The notes under the pieces: generated by a model
Database searches by the model: none
Told to the model about the DNA's origin: nothing
The model's input: only the letters and a program-made list of their open reading frames with translations
Source of the DNA: Cryptomeria japonica
Lineage: Eukaryota > Streptophyta > Pinopsida > Cupressales > Cupressaceae
Direction: 5' to 3'
Length of the DNA: 64,000 nucleotides
Assembly (NCBI RefSeq): GCF_030272615.1
Contig: NC_081407.1
Coordinates: 316,290,456 to 316,354,455 of the forward strand
In this document: one piece after another, positions 11,083 through 23,231 of the stretch
Layout of the letters: every line of letters begins with the position of its first letter
Position numbering within the stretch: the stretch's first letter is position 1
Made by a program: the position numbers and the translations under genes

Positions 11083-13583
11083 ATGGTTGAAACCCGTCTT
11101 CAAAAATCTAGGAGAGAAACTAAAGAGGCTCAAGAGTCCGCAAACATGAGTTCTTATGAGTATAACAATGATATCTTTTTCAATTCTGATCATACTACAT
11201 TACCTGACATGGATGTCTATAGAAACATTCCAAATGTTGAGAACATGGACACTATAAACAACAATGCTACACACAATGACAATGTGGACAACTTTTCAGT
11301 ACATTCAGCAGATGTGGAAGAATCCATTATGAATCCCCATTTCAATCGATTGGTTGAGGAAATAATGAGGAGGGATAGACAATACTTCTTACAAATGATG
11401 GCACAAAGTGGAGCCAAGATACCTCATGATTTTGACATGTCTCAAATAATGGAACATAGACCTTTGCAACAACCTCACTCCAATATGGATCAAAGGAGAC
11501 CTAATAGTGGGGAAATAGAGGACCACATATGGTACCTGAATCACCATCAGCTTTGCTTCAAAAACCAGAGGTCCCACATACACATGGTCAAGCATATGAT
11601 ACTCACCTTCGCAGACAATTATGGAAGTCTTATGCAGACAAATATGCTCAATCACATACTAATGCTAAGGATCAACCACCAAAACAATTGGATGTTCAAA
11701 GGCATGCTCAAAATTTGGACACAAGGAAACCTCATGTCAAATTTGGGGGCAACACAATGGAACATGACATGCCTGTAGAATATGGTATACATGCACAAAA
11801 TAGATATGGTGTTCCTCAACATGAATCTATACCAAGTGGTCCATATACGCAGCATCATTATAGACCTCCTCCATATGAACATGTGTATGATCAATATCAT
11901 CCATACATGCAACATGCACCTCCTCCAATGGGTACCTCAAACATAGGATATGGTCCAAGAAGTCGATCGCCACCTAAGAGCAGTTTGGAGCAACAAATCA
12001 GGGACTTACAAAAGAAAATGGAGGACATAAATACACCAAAGCCAACATACACAATGAGAGACATATGTCCTTATCCATTTGACAAGAGCATTCCAATGCC
12101 TCCTTTTCCTACACACTTTGTGACTCCTAAATTTGATAAGTATAGAGGAAAAGGGGATCCTAAGGCACACATAAGACAATTTTTCACAGCTTGCATTGAG
12201 GTAGCAGCAGAAGAGACATATTTGATGAGATTATTCCCACAAAGCTTAGGTGATCAAGCTATGGAATGGTTCTCCCAACTTCCACCTGGAATTAAGTCAT
12301 GGGGTGACTTAGTAGAGGCATTTATTCAACATTTCTCCTACAACATAGAGACAGACATATTAGTCACTACTTTGTGCAATACTAAGCAAAAAGAGGGAGA
12401 ATCTTTTGCATCATTTTTACAAAGATGGAGAAATCTAGCCAGCAGATGCTCTTGTGAAATTCCACAAAAACAAATGGTAGAAATGTTCACCCAAAATGTT
12501 AACAAAGACATTGGCTATGATCTAAGAAAAGCTTGTTTGTCCACCTTCAAGGACGTCATTGAAAAAGGCTTAGCGATAGAAAAGGTCCTAATTGAACAAG
12601 GAGTCATTAAAATATTCAAGGAAAACAAAGATGACTTTAAAGGAAAAGACAAGCCAAGATTTTGGAATAAAAACAAGAACACAGTCAATGTTGGTGTTGT
12701 TGATGCCAACACAGTGCGACCCAAATTCATTTTTTCTAGATCAAGTTCTACAAACAATCAAGTGAATACTCAAACAACTTCTAAATCACGAAGGAAGTAT
12801 ACCTCGTTGGGAGAACCACTTGATTCAGTTTTCAAGAAGTTAGTGGCAAACAAGGTGATCACAATTCCAGATTTCCCGCCATATGAACCAAAGGTCAAAC
12901 CAAATTGGTGGAATGATGATGAGTATTGTGAATTTCATAAGAGCCAGGGTCATAAGATAGGAAATTGTCATCGATTGAAGAACATCATACAAGATCTCAT
13001 TGATAGAGGTGACATTGAGATTGAGGGACATTCCTCCAATCAAGAACATGAGATGTTTAAGGAACCATTCCCAAAACATGACCAGGGAAAAGCTAAAGCC
13101 ATAGAGGATCAAACCAACTATACCAGAGCATCCTATAACTATGATTCAACTATCAATCACATATCGATGGACAATTACGTCTCTACTATTATCATCAAGG
13201 ACAAAGCGTCTAAGAATTCTACCCAGAGACCCAAGATTGTCCTAAAAGGCGTTGGATCTTCTTCAGAACCTACCTCTGAATGTCATGTTACAACTTGCCG
13301 AAGTAAATTCACTTTGCAAGGTCCTCCAACTAAAAACACCGCTTCTTCATCAACCAAACCTGAGTATGACCTTGTAGAACAACTAGGGAAGACACTCGCG
13401 CTCATCTCAATCCTTGAGCTATTACGCATATCTCCCGCACATAAAGCCATTCTTGACAAAATCTTGAGAGATACTGCTGTCCCTACTGATCTAAACGTGG
13501 ACCAGTTTCAAGCCATGGTGGGATACCTTTCCATTCCACATTCACTTACATTCACAGAAGCTGACGACGCCTCCGTGAGCTAG
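11083..13583 (+). pseudogene. gag: gag of element A (frameshifted)
   Basis: Start at 11083 gives MVETR, parallel to MAQTR of the element B gag. The frame is lost near 11520-11560 and continues in another frame to a TAG at 13581-13583. The capsid-like retrotransposon gag region spans about 12050-12600, with PHFV/TPKFDKYRGKGDP and the MEWFSQLPPG motif at about 12260. A conserved FWNKNKN segment follows at about 12660. A zinc-knuckle variant CEFH-KSQGH-KIGNC (C-X2-H-X4-H-X4-C) lies at about 12928-12970. The TAG at 13581 separates gag from protease in the same frame; element B has a sense codon there, so it is probably a mutation. The protein would coat element RNA in cytoplasmic particles. Confidence 0.88.
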
Positions 13584-14325
13584 CCACGTAATGCGCCATT
13601 ACACATTGAAGCCTTCATACACAAACATCGAATAAAAAGAGTCCTGATAGATGGAGGGGCAGGTCTAAACATTTGCACATTAAGCACTATCACACAATTG
13701 GGATATTCTGATAAAGCTGTGAATTCTACAAACAAGATCACCATTAAGGCATATGATGATGAAGAGCGTTCATCCAAGGGTACAGTCATCTTACCTCTCA
13801 GAGTTGGGCCAGTTACAAAGGATGTGGTTTGTCAAGTCCTGGATTTAAATCTCACTTATAACATATTGTTAGGATGTCCTTGGATTCATGAAATGAGGGC
13901 AGTCCCATCCACATATCACCAATGCATTAAGTTTCCTCATAATGGAGTCGAAGTTACAGTTAATGGTGATCCTAATCCATTCATATACTGCAATAACCTG
14001 AAATCAAAGACAAAGACCATCATTCCCAGTAATCGTGAGGTTGTTCCTTCATCGACATATATTGATCCTGAGTCATTAAAACCTTCGACATCAAAACAAG
14101 GTGAGCTTAAAGGCAAATTTCAGGACAAAGGCATGGGGGAATATACTTTCAATCAGACCATGTACTTACGACAAGTCATGAGTTCCCCAAAAGAATATGG
14201 AAGACCACATCCTAACAAGCAAATCTCCATCATGACGCTCAAATGGGACCCTACTACCTTTCAAAGATGGGGTGAACTAGAAGAGGAAGATTTATACCAA
14301 ATGCTTTTCAGAGACAATGAAGAAG
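13584..14325 (+). pseudogene. protease region of element A
   Basis: Same frame as the second part of gag. The aspartic protease signature is LIDGGAGLN at about 13645, followed by the flap/IKAYDDEERSSKG segment at about 13750 and the ILLG motif at about 13868. The usual D-T/S-G triad reads D-G-G here and D-N-G in element B. Past about 14325 the sequence no longer aligns with element B: the G-patch-like segment and the spacer before RT are missing and copia sequence takes over. The ORF runs on to 14501 only by chance. Confidence 0.82.
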
Positions 14326-14531
14326 AAAGCAAAGGAACTACAATGCAGAAGAAAGCAAAGGAACTACAATGCAAAAGAGGGTCCCGGCAACAAGGCCTGA
14401 TGAGGTACCCAAAATACAAGAAAATCTCTATAAAGTGGAGTAAAGGAGAAAACCCAGTGGGAAAAAACTCCTCTCCAAAAAGAGATAAAGAATCATGCTG
14501 AAAAGAAAACATGAATGAAGGAAGGAAGGCC

Positions 14532-17500
14532 TCACTGAGACCCCCCAAGGACAACTTCCTTCACCCCAAGCATTGAGCGCAACTGAAGATAGCGCGGAGA
14601 TGCCAAAGGTTTAGTGAAGATGTCTGCAACCTGCTCCTCTGTAGGAATATACTCCAAGATGAGAGAACCATCCTGAATCAACTGTCTAATGAAGTGCATG
14701 TGGATTTCAATATGCTTTGTCCGCTGATGCTCCACTGGGTTGCGAGAAATGTGAATGGCACTCTGGTTGTCACACCAAAGAATAGTGGGACAATCTGGAA
14801 GAAACCCAAACTCTGTCATCGATTGCCGAAGCCATAAAACCTCCTGACTGGCTAACACTGCTGCACGGTACTCAGCCTCTGTAGATGATAATGCAATAGC
14901 AGACTGCTTCTTGCAAGACCATGTAATAGGACCAGAACCAAGGCAAAAAACGAAGCCAGAAGTAGACTTCCGATCATTGACATCACCAGCCCAATCGGAG
15001 TCAGTGAAGCCAATGATATGAGGGGATCCTAAAGAGTAGTGAATGCCATAATGTGTGGTGCCCCGAATATATCTCAAAATACGTTTGGCTGCTTGCCAAT
15101 GGCTCTCATGAGGATCATGGGAGAACTGAGAGACAAGGCCAACCGCAAAGGAAAGATCAGGACGAGAATGTGTCAGGTACAACAGACTGCCAACCAACTG
15201 CCTGTATAAAGTGGGGTCTACTGAAGGAGTAGAGCAAGTGGAAGACAAAACAACACCTGACTGAAATGGAGTGGGCGCAGACTTGCAATCAAGCATGCCA
15301 AATCGCTGAAGCATATCAAGAGCATACTTCTCCTGAAAAATGGAAATCCCATCCGAAGACTGAATAACCTGTAGACCCAGAAAGAAGTGCAAGAGACCAA
15401 GATCGGTCATCTCAAACTGCTCCATCAAAGCTCTCTGAACACTCTGAATTATGGAGGATGAGCTACCTGTAATGATGAGATCATCTACATATAGCACTAG
15501 AATCAAAAGATCACCCTCCTGACGCTGAATATAGACTGTGTGATCGGAATGACAGCGTGTGAAGTGCGAGGAAAGCAAGAAGGAGTCCATCTTCTCATAC
15601 CAAGCCCTGGGGGCTTGTTTGAGACCATACAATGAACGTCGAAGTCTGCAAACCAAAGAAGTGTCCTGCACAAAACCCTGAGGCTGCTCCATATAGATCT
15701 CCTCATGTAGGTCTCCATGCAAGAAGGCACTCTTCACATCCATCTGAAACACTGTCCATCCCTGTGAAGCTGCAAGTGAAAGTACCAGGCGTATAGAATT
15801 CATCTTGGCGACAGGAGCAAAGGTCTCAGAGTAGTCAATACCCTCTACCTGAGAAAACCCCTTCGCAACAAGACGGGCCTTATACTTATCAATAGAACCA
15901 TCTGCAGCATACTTGGTACGATACACCCACTTGCACCGAACCAACTTTCTTCCCTTAGGAAGAGGACAAAGATCCCAAGTATGATTCTTCATCAAAGAAG
16001 AATACTCCTCATCCATGGCCCTATCCCACTCTGGGTGTCCTGTCGCCTCTGAAAACTTTTGAGGATCATCTGAAAGGGTATGACTCAAAAGACTAGAACC
16101 AGATGTCTGAGCACGAGTGCGACGAGTATCTGAAGGATCACCTGCCAAAGAACCAGCTGCATCAACAGTATCACGGGCCCACTTCGGCAAAGACGGAGCA
16201 ACTGGTGGTGGTGGAGATGGTGGATCATGATCTACATCATCCTCAAGAGATAAGTAATCCTCAAGAGATGAAGAGGAAGGAGTAGGCAATGAGGGAGAAG
16301 CTGGTGATGGAGAATCCATCTGAGGATAGCACTCATCAAACTGGACATCCCGCCGAAACAAGACCTCTCTGGAATCAGGATCAAACAACCTGTATGCCTT
16401 AACATCCTCACAGTAGCCAACAAATATGAGTGGTCGGCTCTTCCTCTCCATGGCTATCCGCTGAGCATCAGGAATAAATGCCCAAGCCTCACTACCAAAA
16501 ACTCGGAATGTAGAAACATCAGGCTTGACATGGGTCCAAGCCTCCTCAGGAGTCATATGTCGTAATGCCTTATGGGGCATCCGATTCTGAATATAATTGG
16601 CACAATTGACTGCCTCAGCCCAAAATGAAGAACTCATAGCTCGAGACTGTATCATACAATTTGCCATCTCCCGTAAGGTTCTGTTCTTTCTCTCAGCAAC
16701 ACCATTCTGTTGAGGGGTATAAGGAACTATAAACTGATGCTGTAAACCATGCTCAATGCAAAAAACTCTGAAAGCCTGATTTACATACTCCCCCCCATTA
16801 TCTGTGCGTATCCTCCTGATAGAAAGTCCAGATTGCTTCTCCACAAATGTCTTAAACTTCCTGAAAGAGTCAAAGACATCAGACTTGTACTTAAGAAAGT
16901 ACACCCATGTACGTCTGGAGAAGTCATCAATAAAAGTGAGTACATAACGGGCCCCTGAAAAAGAAGGAGTCGGAAAGGACATAAGATCACTGTGTACCAA
17001 CTCTAGGGCTGCCCTAGCACGAGAGGCTCGACCCTTAGGAAAAGGATCTCGATGATGTTTACCAAGGACACAACCATGACATACACCATCTGTACAAGAA
17101 ATCTGTGGAAGCCCAATCACAAGTGCCTGTGTACTCATCTGCTGTAGATATCTGTAATTGACATGACCAAAACGCTCATGCCAAAGCCTGCTCACTGAAT
17201 CTGCATGTGCTATAAGAGAGGAACCAACAGTGTCTGAACTCTCAAAGCCATCAAAACTATATAAGTGAGATGCAGAATCCACACTCCCAGTAGCCACAAC
17301 CAAGTCAGGATCATGAAGATCTCGAATAACCACATCATGTGGAGAGAACTCAACTGTCTTACCAGAGCCAGAGTGGCAAATCTGATAAACAGATAGAAGG
17401 TTTGTCGAAATGTCAGGAACCAAAAGCACATCCTGAAAACAACCACCATCCAATGAAACAGTACCAGAACCCTGAACGGAAAGTTGTGCTGAGTCACCAA

Positions 17501-18560
17501 CTGCAATATGTCGAGTGCCTGTAGGAGCAAGAGCAGTGACCAAATCCTGTGTGTGTGTCATATGGTGAGAGGCACCAGAATCTAGAATCCAAGTGGACGC
17601 TGAGGACAATGCTCGTGCAGAAAGAGCATGACCTTTCCCTGTGGGCTGTGAAGGAGGCTGTGGTGCACTGATATTATGCTGCTGCATGGCTTCCTCCAAA
17701 GCCTCTAAACGTTTCCAACACCTGGAAACGGGATGTCCTTCCTTGCCACAAAAACTGCAAGGATCACCTGATTTCTTCTTAGTCTTGGAGGAAGACTCAC
17801 CAGACTTTGAAGATTTGCCCTGTTTAGAATTGAATTGTGGTTTTGAATCAGACTTAGGTGGTGGCTTGGAGGGATTCTCACTAGCCTCTGAATCTTTCTT
17901 AGGCTTCGGTTTCTGCTTCTGTTTTCCTTTGGAGGACTGGGCTACCAATGCTTGGTTCTGTGAACCTGAAAGTGAATCCAACTGCTTAAGCTTAGCTTGC
18001 TCACGAGTCAGACGATCATAAAAGACCTCAAAAGAAGGCATGACATGTCGAGCACCCAAGGCATCCATGGTGGAATAGAAGGTCGAAGAGAAGATCTGAA
18101 ATGGACCCCGAAGCTTGGAGAGAATCAGGAAAATGCACTCTGTATCAGTCTTAGTCTTACCACAACCCTGCAAGATTGATCTTTGCTGTTTGAACTTCAT
18201 CAGAAAGTCCTCAATAGAAGGAAACGAATCAGGTACCAAGGAAGTTAACTCTGCCTCAAGCTGCAAAGCTCTGAACTCGTTGACAGTACCAAAAAGTCCT
18301 TCAAACTTGATCCAAATGGCTCGAGGAGTGAGACAACCCTCAAGATGAAACTGGAGACTGTCAGAAATGTGTAAAGCCATCAATCCCATAGCCTGATCCA
18401 TATTGTTCCTGTGCTGCATAATCTCAAAAGGACGTGTCAACTGAGGCTGAACCTCATCCAAACAGGACCATAACCCTTTTGACTGGAGAAGAGTCATCAT
18501 GCGACCCTTCCAAGTGTGGTAATTATGCGGTGTGAGAGATTCAATAGGTCTGTCTGCCAT
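14532..18560 (-). CDS. gag-pol: intact copia gag-pol polyprotein
   Basis: One uninterrupted ORF of 1342 residues, full length for Ty1/copia. Domains in order: gag (1-260); zinc knuckle C-X2-C-X4-H-X4-C near 267-281 (CSFCGKEGHPVSRC); protease with DSGASHH near 329; integrase HHCC finger (WHERFGH...CHGC) at about 460-500 and DDE residues in HSDLMS (about 520), RTDNGGEY (about 587) and NGVAERKN (about 620); RT with YVDD near 1025; RNase H with TDSDWAGD (about 1187) and SSTEAEYRA (about 1227). Order integrase before RT defines copia. The absence of stops, in contrast to the surrounding gypsy host, makes it the youngest or best-preserved coding unit here. With no 3' LTR it could not complete its own cycle. 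Confidence 0.95.
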   Translation of the reverse strand: MADRPIESLTPHNYHTWKGRMMTLLQSKGLWSCLDEVQPQLTRPFEIMQHRNNMDQAMGLMALHISDSLQFHLEGCLTPRAIWIKFEGLFGTVNEFRALQLEAELTSLVPDSFPSIEDFLMKFKQQRSILQGCGKTKTDTECIFLILSKLRGPFQIFSSTFYSTMDALGARHVMPSFEVFYDRLTREQAKLKQLDSLSGSQNQALVAQSSKGKQKQKPKPKKDSEASENPSKPPPKSDSKPQFNSKQGKSSKSGESSSKTKKKSGDPCSFCGKEGHPVSRCWKRLEALEEAMQQHNISAPQPPSQPTGKGHALSARALSSASTWILDSGASHHMTHTQDLVTALAPTGTRHIAVGDSAQLSVQGSGTVSLDGGCFQDVLLVPDISTNLLSVYQICHSGSGKTVEFSPHDVVIRDLHDPDLVVATGSVDSASHLYSFDGFESSDTVGSSLIAHADSVSRLWHERFGHVNYRYLQQMSTQALVIGLPQISCTDGVCHGCVLGKHHRDPFPKGRASRARAALELVHSDLMSFPTPSFSGARYVLTFIDDFSRRTWVYFLKYKSDVFDSFRKFKTFVEKQSGLSIRRIRTDNGGEYVNQAFRVFCIEHGLQHQFIVPYTPQQNGVAERKNRTLREMANCMIQSRAMSSSFWAEAVNCANYIQNRMPHKALRHMTPEEAWTHVKPDVSTFRVFGSEAWAFIPDAQRIAMERKSRPLIFVGYCEDVKAYRLFDPDSREVLFRRDVQFDECYPQMDSPSPASPSLPTPSSSSLEDYLSLEDDVDHDPPSPPPPVAPSLPKWARDTVDAAGSLAGDPSDTRRTRAQTSGSSLLSHTLSDDPQKFSEATGHPEWDRAMDEEYSSLMKNHTWDLCPLPKGRKLVRCKWVYRTKYAADGSIDKYKARLVAKGFSQVEGIDYSETFAPVAKMNSIRLVLSLAASQGWTVFQMDVKSAFLHGDLHEEIYMEQPQGFVQDTSLVCRLRRSLYGLKQAPRAWYEKMDSFLLSSHFTRCHSDHTVYIQRQEGDLLILVLYVDDLIITGSSSSIIQSVQRALMEQFEMTDLGLLHFFLGLQVIQSSDGISIFQEKYALDMLQRFGMLDCKSAPTPFQSGVVLSSTCSTPSVDPTLYRQLVGSLLYLTHSRPDLSFAVGLVSQFSHDPHESHWQAAKRILRYIRGTTHYGIHYSLGSPHIIGFTDSDWAGDVNDRKSTSGFVFCLGSGPITWSCKKQSAIALSSTEAEYRAAVLASQEVLWLRQSMTEFGFLPDCPTILWCDNQSAIHISRNPVEHQRTKHIEIHMHFIRQLIQDGSLILEYIPTEEQVADIFTKPLASPRYLQLRSMLGVKEVVLGGSQ

Positions 18561-19624
18561 CCTGTAAACTGTGCCTCAACTGCTCTGAATTTTTAATTAT
18601 TATTAAGTGGTCTTTCAGAACTAGACAGAAGATGCAGAAGGGGGTTTGATTTTTTTGTATTGGTGTTTGTAAATTCTAGTTTTCTGATGTAAATAACAGA
18701 AAGCAAGAGAAAACACCCCCCCACAATGCAAAAAACTAATCCCCAGTACAAACTGAAAGCCAGAAAATGATAGAAAACAATAACGGGTTGAGACAAAATT
18801 TGGAACACCTGAAGATTTTTTCTGATGAAATAGACTGTAGATCTGAAAAGAGCACAGAACCACCTTTCCGACGCCTATTCGCTTTTGAAAAACGGAGTCC
18901 GTATGCAAAAGATATGGCTCCTGGAGTGCAAAAAACTTGTTCTGACTTCGATTTGCAAAAAACACTACAAAACGGCTAAAATGCTCGAGTTATACCCGAT
19001 TTAGTAAAACTGTTCCAAAAGGGCCCAAATAAGCTCTTATAGCCCTCAAGGGCTAAAAAAAATAGGCCCCTGGTCCTCTGGGTGACCAGGAGCTGGCGCA
19101 GGGGGGGCTGGCGTCGCGGAGGCGGCGCAGGGGCGGCGCAGCTGGATCCGGCGGGGTGCAGGCGGCGCGGGTGGCGGCGGTTTTCGCCGGTGGCGCGGCA
19201 GTGGGGACCGGGCCGCGGCCGGTGGTTACCACCGGCGGCGGTGGCCGCCGGGCTATGCACCGGTGGTGCTGGCCTTAAAAAAGCGCTGCGCCCGGTTTTA
19301 AAAAACCGTGGGGTTTTTTTGTTATTTTTTTTTTGATTTTTTTGAAAATTTTGCCTCGGTTGTCGTGCCCTAGGGCCGTACGGCCTTGGGGCCAAAAAAA
19401 ATTTGCCTCCTGGTGCAACTGTGTCCAAATCGGACGAATTTTATATGGAAATAGGGGTTTTTGGGCGCTACGAGCTCAACGGTGAGGTCCGTTTGGGCTC
19501 AAAGTGCACCGAAAAAAATACCCCCTATTCCAAAATAAAAAACAGAAGACAAACACAGATCTGATGCAACCAAAACCTGGATCTCAAAATCTTTCAAAAG
19601 TCTGAACAAGCTGCAGCAGATCCA
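18561..19624 (-). other. leader of the copia element with a GC-rich island
   Basis: Untranslated leader between PBS and gag-pol. About 19080-19300 is strikingly GC-rich (runs of GGCGGC) in an otherwise AT-rich window, and contains an exact stem CCGGTGG-TTA-CCACCGG at 19219-19235. ORFs across the island are proline/arginine-rich or glycine-rich by composition and are not believed. Confidence 0.6.
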
Positions 19625-19636
19625 GCTCTGATACCA
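19625..19636 (-). promoter_or_regulatory. primer-binding site of the copia element
   Basis: On the minus strand TGGTATCAGAGC, complementary to the 3' end of initiator methionine tRNA, directly adjoins the LTR end. Confidence 0.9.
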
Positions 19637-19954
19637 TGTAGGATTTGAGAAATACAAATCCACAGAACCCAAAAGAAACCTGCATGCAAGAAACCTGTCA
19701 CAGAGAAAGAGAGAGAATGAATACAAGGGTTTTGGCTCTGACAAAGAGAAAAGATGTATTATCAGAGAAAAATGAATCAAGAATATGAATAATACAAGAG
19801 ATCAATCCTTATAAAGGAGATCAACACCAAAAGGAAAACCTAACCCTAAGGTGTGAGCATTTAATAATTAAATATTAATTATTAAATGACTAATGTATGC
19901 ATAAAGAGAAATCTTAAGAGGAGAGCAAAGTTAATTAATTACTTTACTCTAACA
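19637..19954 (-). repeat. 5' LTR of the copia element
   Basis: 318 bp; on the minus strand it runs TGTTAGAGTAAAG...ATCCTACA. Contains a palindromic AT block (arms TTTAATAATTA) near 19860-19886. No partner LTR is present at the other end of the copia element. Confidence 0.85.
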
Positions 19955-22900
19955 TCAACTTTGCCTGGTCATACACTGATATGCCTGGATTGGATCCGGA
20001 TTTGGTAATGCATCATCTGACAGTCAAATCGGGGGCAAAACCAGTAAAACAGAAATTAAGAAAAATGCATCCACAAGTGGCATTACTAGTCAAAGCAGAA
20101 CTTGAGAAATTACTCAATGTCGGATTCATACGCCCAATTGATTATCCTGAATGGATCTCCAACTTGATACCTGTCAATAAACCAGATCGCAGCATCAGAA
20201 TTTGCACAGATTTTAGAGACATCAACAAAGCTTGTCCAAAGGATGACTTCCCATTACCAAACATTGACTTGATTGTTGATCTCACAGCAGGTCATGAAAT
20301 GCTATCATTAATGGATGGATTCTCTGGTTATAATAAGATAAGAATCGCACCCGAGGATCAACACAAAACATCATTTACTTATCCATGGGGAACTTTCTGC
20401 TGGAATGTCATGCCTTTTGGGTTAAAGAATGCAGGTGCTACATATCAAAGAGCCATGACTACTATCTTTCATGATCTCATGCATGTAACTGTGGAAGATT
20501 ATGTTGACGACCTCTTGGTCAAATCAATAGACAGAAATACACATTTGGACATACTTTCAGTTGCCTTTGATCGGTTGGAAAAATACAAAGTAAGATTAAA
20601 CCCTAAGAAATGTGTCTTTGGAGTAACCTCTGGGAAGCTCCTAGGATTCATTGTATCCAAAAGAGGAATTGAAGCGGATCCAGCAAAAGTCAAAGCTATC
20701 TTGGAAATGCAACCACCAAGAAATATCAGTCAACTTCAATCCTTACAAGGCAGACTCCAGTCCATTCGAAGATTCATAGCACAACTGGCAGATAAGTGTA
20801 ATCCTTTTTAGCACCTGCTACATAAAAACATCAAATTCAAATGGGATGACAACTGTCAACAGGCTTTCCAGATGCTCAAAGATTATCTTCTAAATCCGCT
20901 AGTTCTGATGCCACCAATTCCAGATCAACCACTGTTATTATACATTTCAGCTACTCCAACAGCATTGGGGGCACTCTTAGTACAACAAATTGCTGAAGGT
21001 AAGGAAAAAGCAGTATATTATATCAGTCGCACATTGGTGGGATATGAGCTAAACTACACACCAATTGAACGCGCATGCCTCGCTGTGGTCTTTGCTTCAC
21101 ATAAATTACAACATTACATGCTTACTCATAAGACAAAGTTAGTTGCAAGGATAGATCCATTGAAATACCTTCTCAATAAGGCAACACTTACTGGGCGACT
21201 GGCCAAATGGGTAATGATACTGAGTGAATTCGACATCGAGTATGTGGACAGAAAAGCAATAAAAGGACAAGCCATCACAGATCAATTAGCAGATGCTCCC
21301 ATGATCGATGATGTTCCTCTAAGTTCAGAATTTCCAGATGAATCCATTTTAACAATATCACATGCAAAGCCATGGCAACTATACTTTGACGGCTCATATA
21401 CACAACATGGGGCAGGAGCTGGCATCCTCTTTATAACTCCTCAAGGGGATTCTATACCAAAATCATACCACTTATCATTTCCTTGCACTAACAATATAGC
21501 GGAATATGAGGCATTAACAACAGGATTACGAATTGCAGTTCAATGGAAGATCCAGGAACTTCGTGTTTTTGGAGACTCCCAACTTGTTATCCATCAAGCA
21601 ACTGGTTATTACCAAACAAAAGATGAAAAGTTAATGCCTGATAAACAAATGGTGGATGGTCTGAAACAAAATTTCACAAAGATAGATTTTGAGCAGATAC
21701 CAAGAGAGCAGAATCGCGCCGCAGATGCCATGGCTACAATTGCTTCACTGATCGATCTACCTCCAAACGAGACCCGCTATGAGTTCTTGGTGGATAACCT
21801 TTTGGTCCCTTCATATGAGATCATGCCTACTGAGATGATATGCGTTGTCGGTCTCGAATCCTAGTTATATGGTTCCATTTTCACATACCTACGTGACAAT
21901 ACTTTACCTCCTGATCTATCAAATAACCAACGTCGCACTTTCATTCGCCAATCCTCTCGATATGTCATTTTAGCTGATATCCTATACCGGCGAGGTCTAG
22001 ATGGCACTCTTCTTAGATTTTTAGAAAGCGATGAAGCTCAGATTGCATTACGGGAAGTGCATGAAGGGATATGTGGTCCACATGCTAGTGGTCCTACCTT
22101 GGCCAAGAAACTCATCAGGACTGGATATTACTGGCCCAATATGGAGAAAGACTCGTATCAGTTTGTCAAGAAATGTAAGCAATGTCAAATTCATGGAGAG
22201 CTCATACATGCGCCAGCACAAGAACTTCAACCACTTGCATCTCCTTGGCCCTTTTGTCAATGGGGACTCGATCTCATAGGCAAGATTCACCCTCCTTCTT
22301 CCAATGGTCATAAATTCATTATCACTGCCACAGAGTATTTTACAAAATGGATTGAAGCCGTGCCTCTCACACAAGTTACTGGAAAACAGATTGCTACATT
22401 CATCCTTAACTATATCATTTTCTGATATGGTATTCCTGTTTCCATTATCACTGATAACGGGCGTCCCTTCAAAAATCAGGATGTTCGTGAACTCTGTGAC
22501 CGCTTCCATATCTCCCATCGTTTCTCCACACCATATTACCCCCAAGGTAATGGCCAAGCTGAGGCGTCTAACAAAATAATCCTTAAAATCCTAAAGAAGA
22601 CAGTCGACGATGCTGGTCGTAATTGGCATATCCAGCTTAATCCTGCACTTTGGGCCTACCGCACAAGTGTTCGTACACCTACAGGAGCTACACCCTATTC
22701 ACTAGTCTATGGTTCTGAAGCCATCTTGCCTATTGAGGTCGAGCTACCCTCTTTACGGGTCTCTTTGCAAAACATCATTAGTGATGAAGACTACAGGGTC
22801 TCTCGCTTACAAGAGCTGGAACTATTGGATGAACGAAGACAAACTGCTTTTAATCATCTCAAGGCTTACCAACAACGAATGAGTCGCAGCTACAATCACA

Positions 22901-23121
22901 AGGTCAAGCCTTGCACATTTGAGGTAGGTGACTTAGTTCTCAGAGAAAATCCTAAAAATCAACAAGACAAAGAGAAGAAGGGCAAGTTCGAACCAAATTG
23001 GCTTGGTCCTTACATCATTACAGCAGCATATGGATCTGGTGCATATCAGCTCTCAACTACAGAAGGTGAACCTTTGGAGGATCCTATCAACAACATGCAC
23101 CTTCGCAGGTTCTACACATAG
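19955..23121 (+). pseudogene. pol: RT-RNaseH-aRNaseH-integrase of element A
   Basis: A single frame from the copia junction to a TAA/TAG end at 23121, broken by in-frame stops at 20809 (TAG), 21862 (TAG) and 22423 (TGA). RT: DFRDINKACPKDDFPLP at about 20210, YVDD at about 20500. RNase H 1: LYISATPTALG at about 20940, where the usual first catalytic Asp is lost. Second RNase H: YFDGSYT at about 21384, AEYEAL at about 21500, GDSQL at about 21570, RAADAMA at about 21720, so D-E-D-D is complete. Integrase: HHCC finger about 22050-22200, then GLDLIG, TDNGRPF and GQAEAS carrying the D-D-E residues; it ends with NNMHLRRFYT and no chromodomain. The protein would copy and integrate the element, but three stops inactivate it. 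Confidence 0.92.
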
Positions 23122-23231
23122 CTCTTCAGGGTATCCTAATTCAAAAATACAAAAAAAATTAGAAAACAAAAAAATCGTTACTTGGTGAAAACCTGGCAAA
23201 CAGGCGCCTTATGACACAAAAAACATTGAAA

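Larger units (their letters stand above)
14325..19954 (-). mobile_element. nested Ty1/copia element lacking its 3' LTR
   Basis: Minus-strand copia element inside element A. Its 5' LTR (19637-19954), iMet-type PBS, leader and complete gag-pol are present. No copy of the LTR is found at the other end, and element A sequence equivalent to about 36020-37386 of element B is missing there. The simplest reading is insertion into element A followed by a deletion that removed the copia 3' LTR and about 1.3 kb of host element. The right junction is sharp: element A resumes at 19955 with TCAACTTTGCCTGG. The left junction is placed between 14325 and 14531; the 200 bp there hold a 25-bp tandem duplication (about 14331-14376). 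Confidence 0.82.

Noticed and set aside
11083-11778. Separate gene ahead of gag in element A
   Set aside because: Comparison with element B shows that it is the N-terminal part of gag, split by a frameshift.
14325-14531. 3' LTR of the copia element
   Set aside because: No match to the 318-bp LTR at 19637-19954 could be found in this stretch.
19082-19428. GC-rich ORFs on both strands
   Set aside because: Open only because stop codons are rare in GC-rich sequence; they lie in the copia leader.
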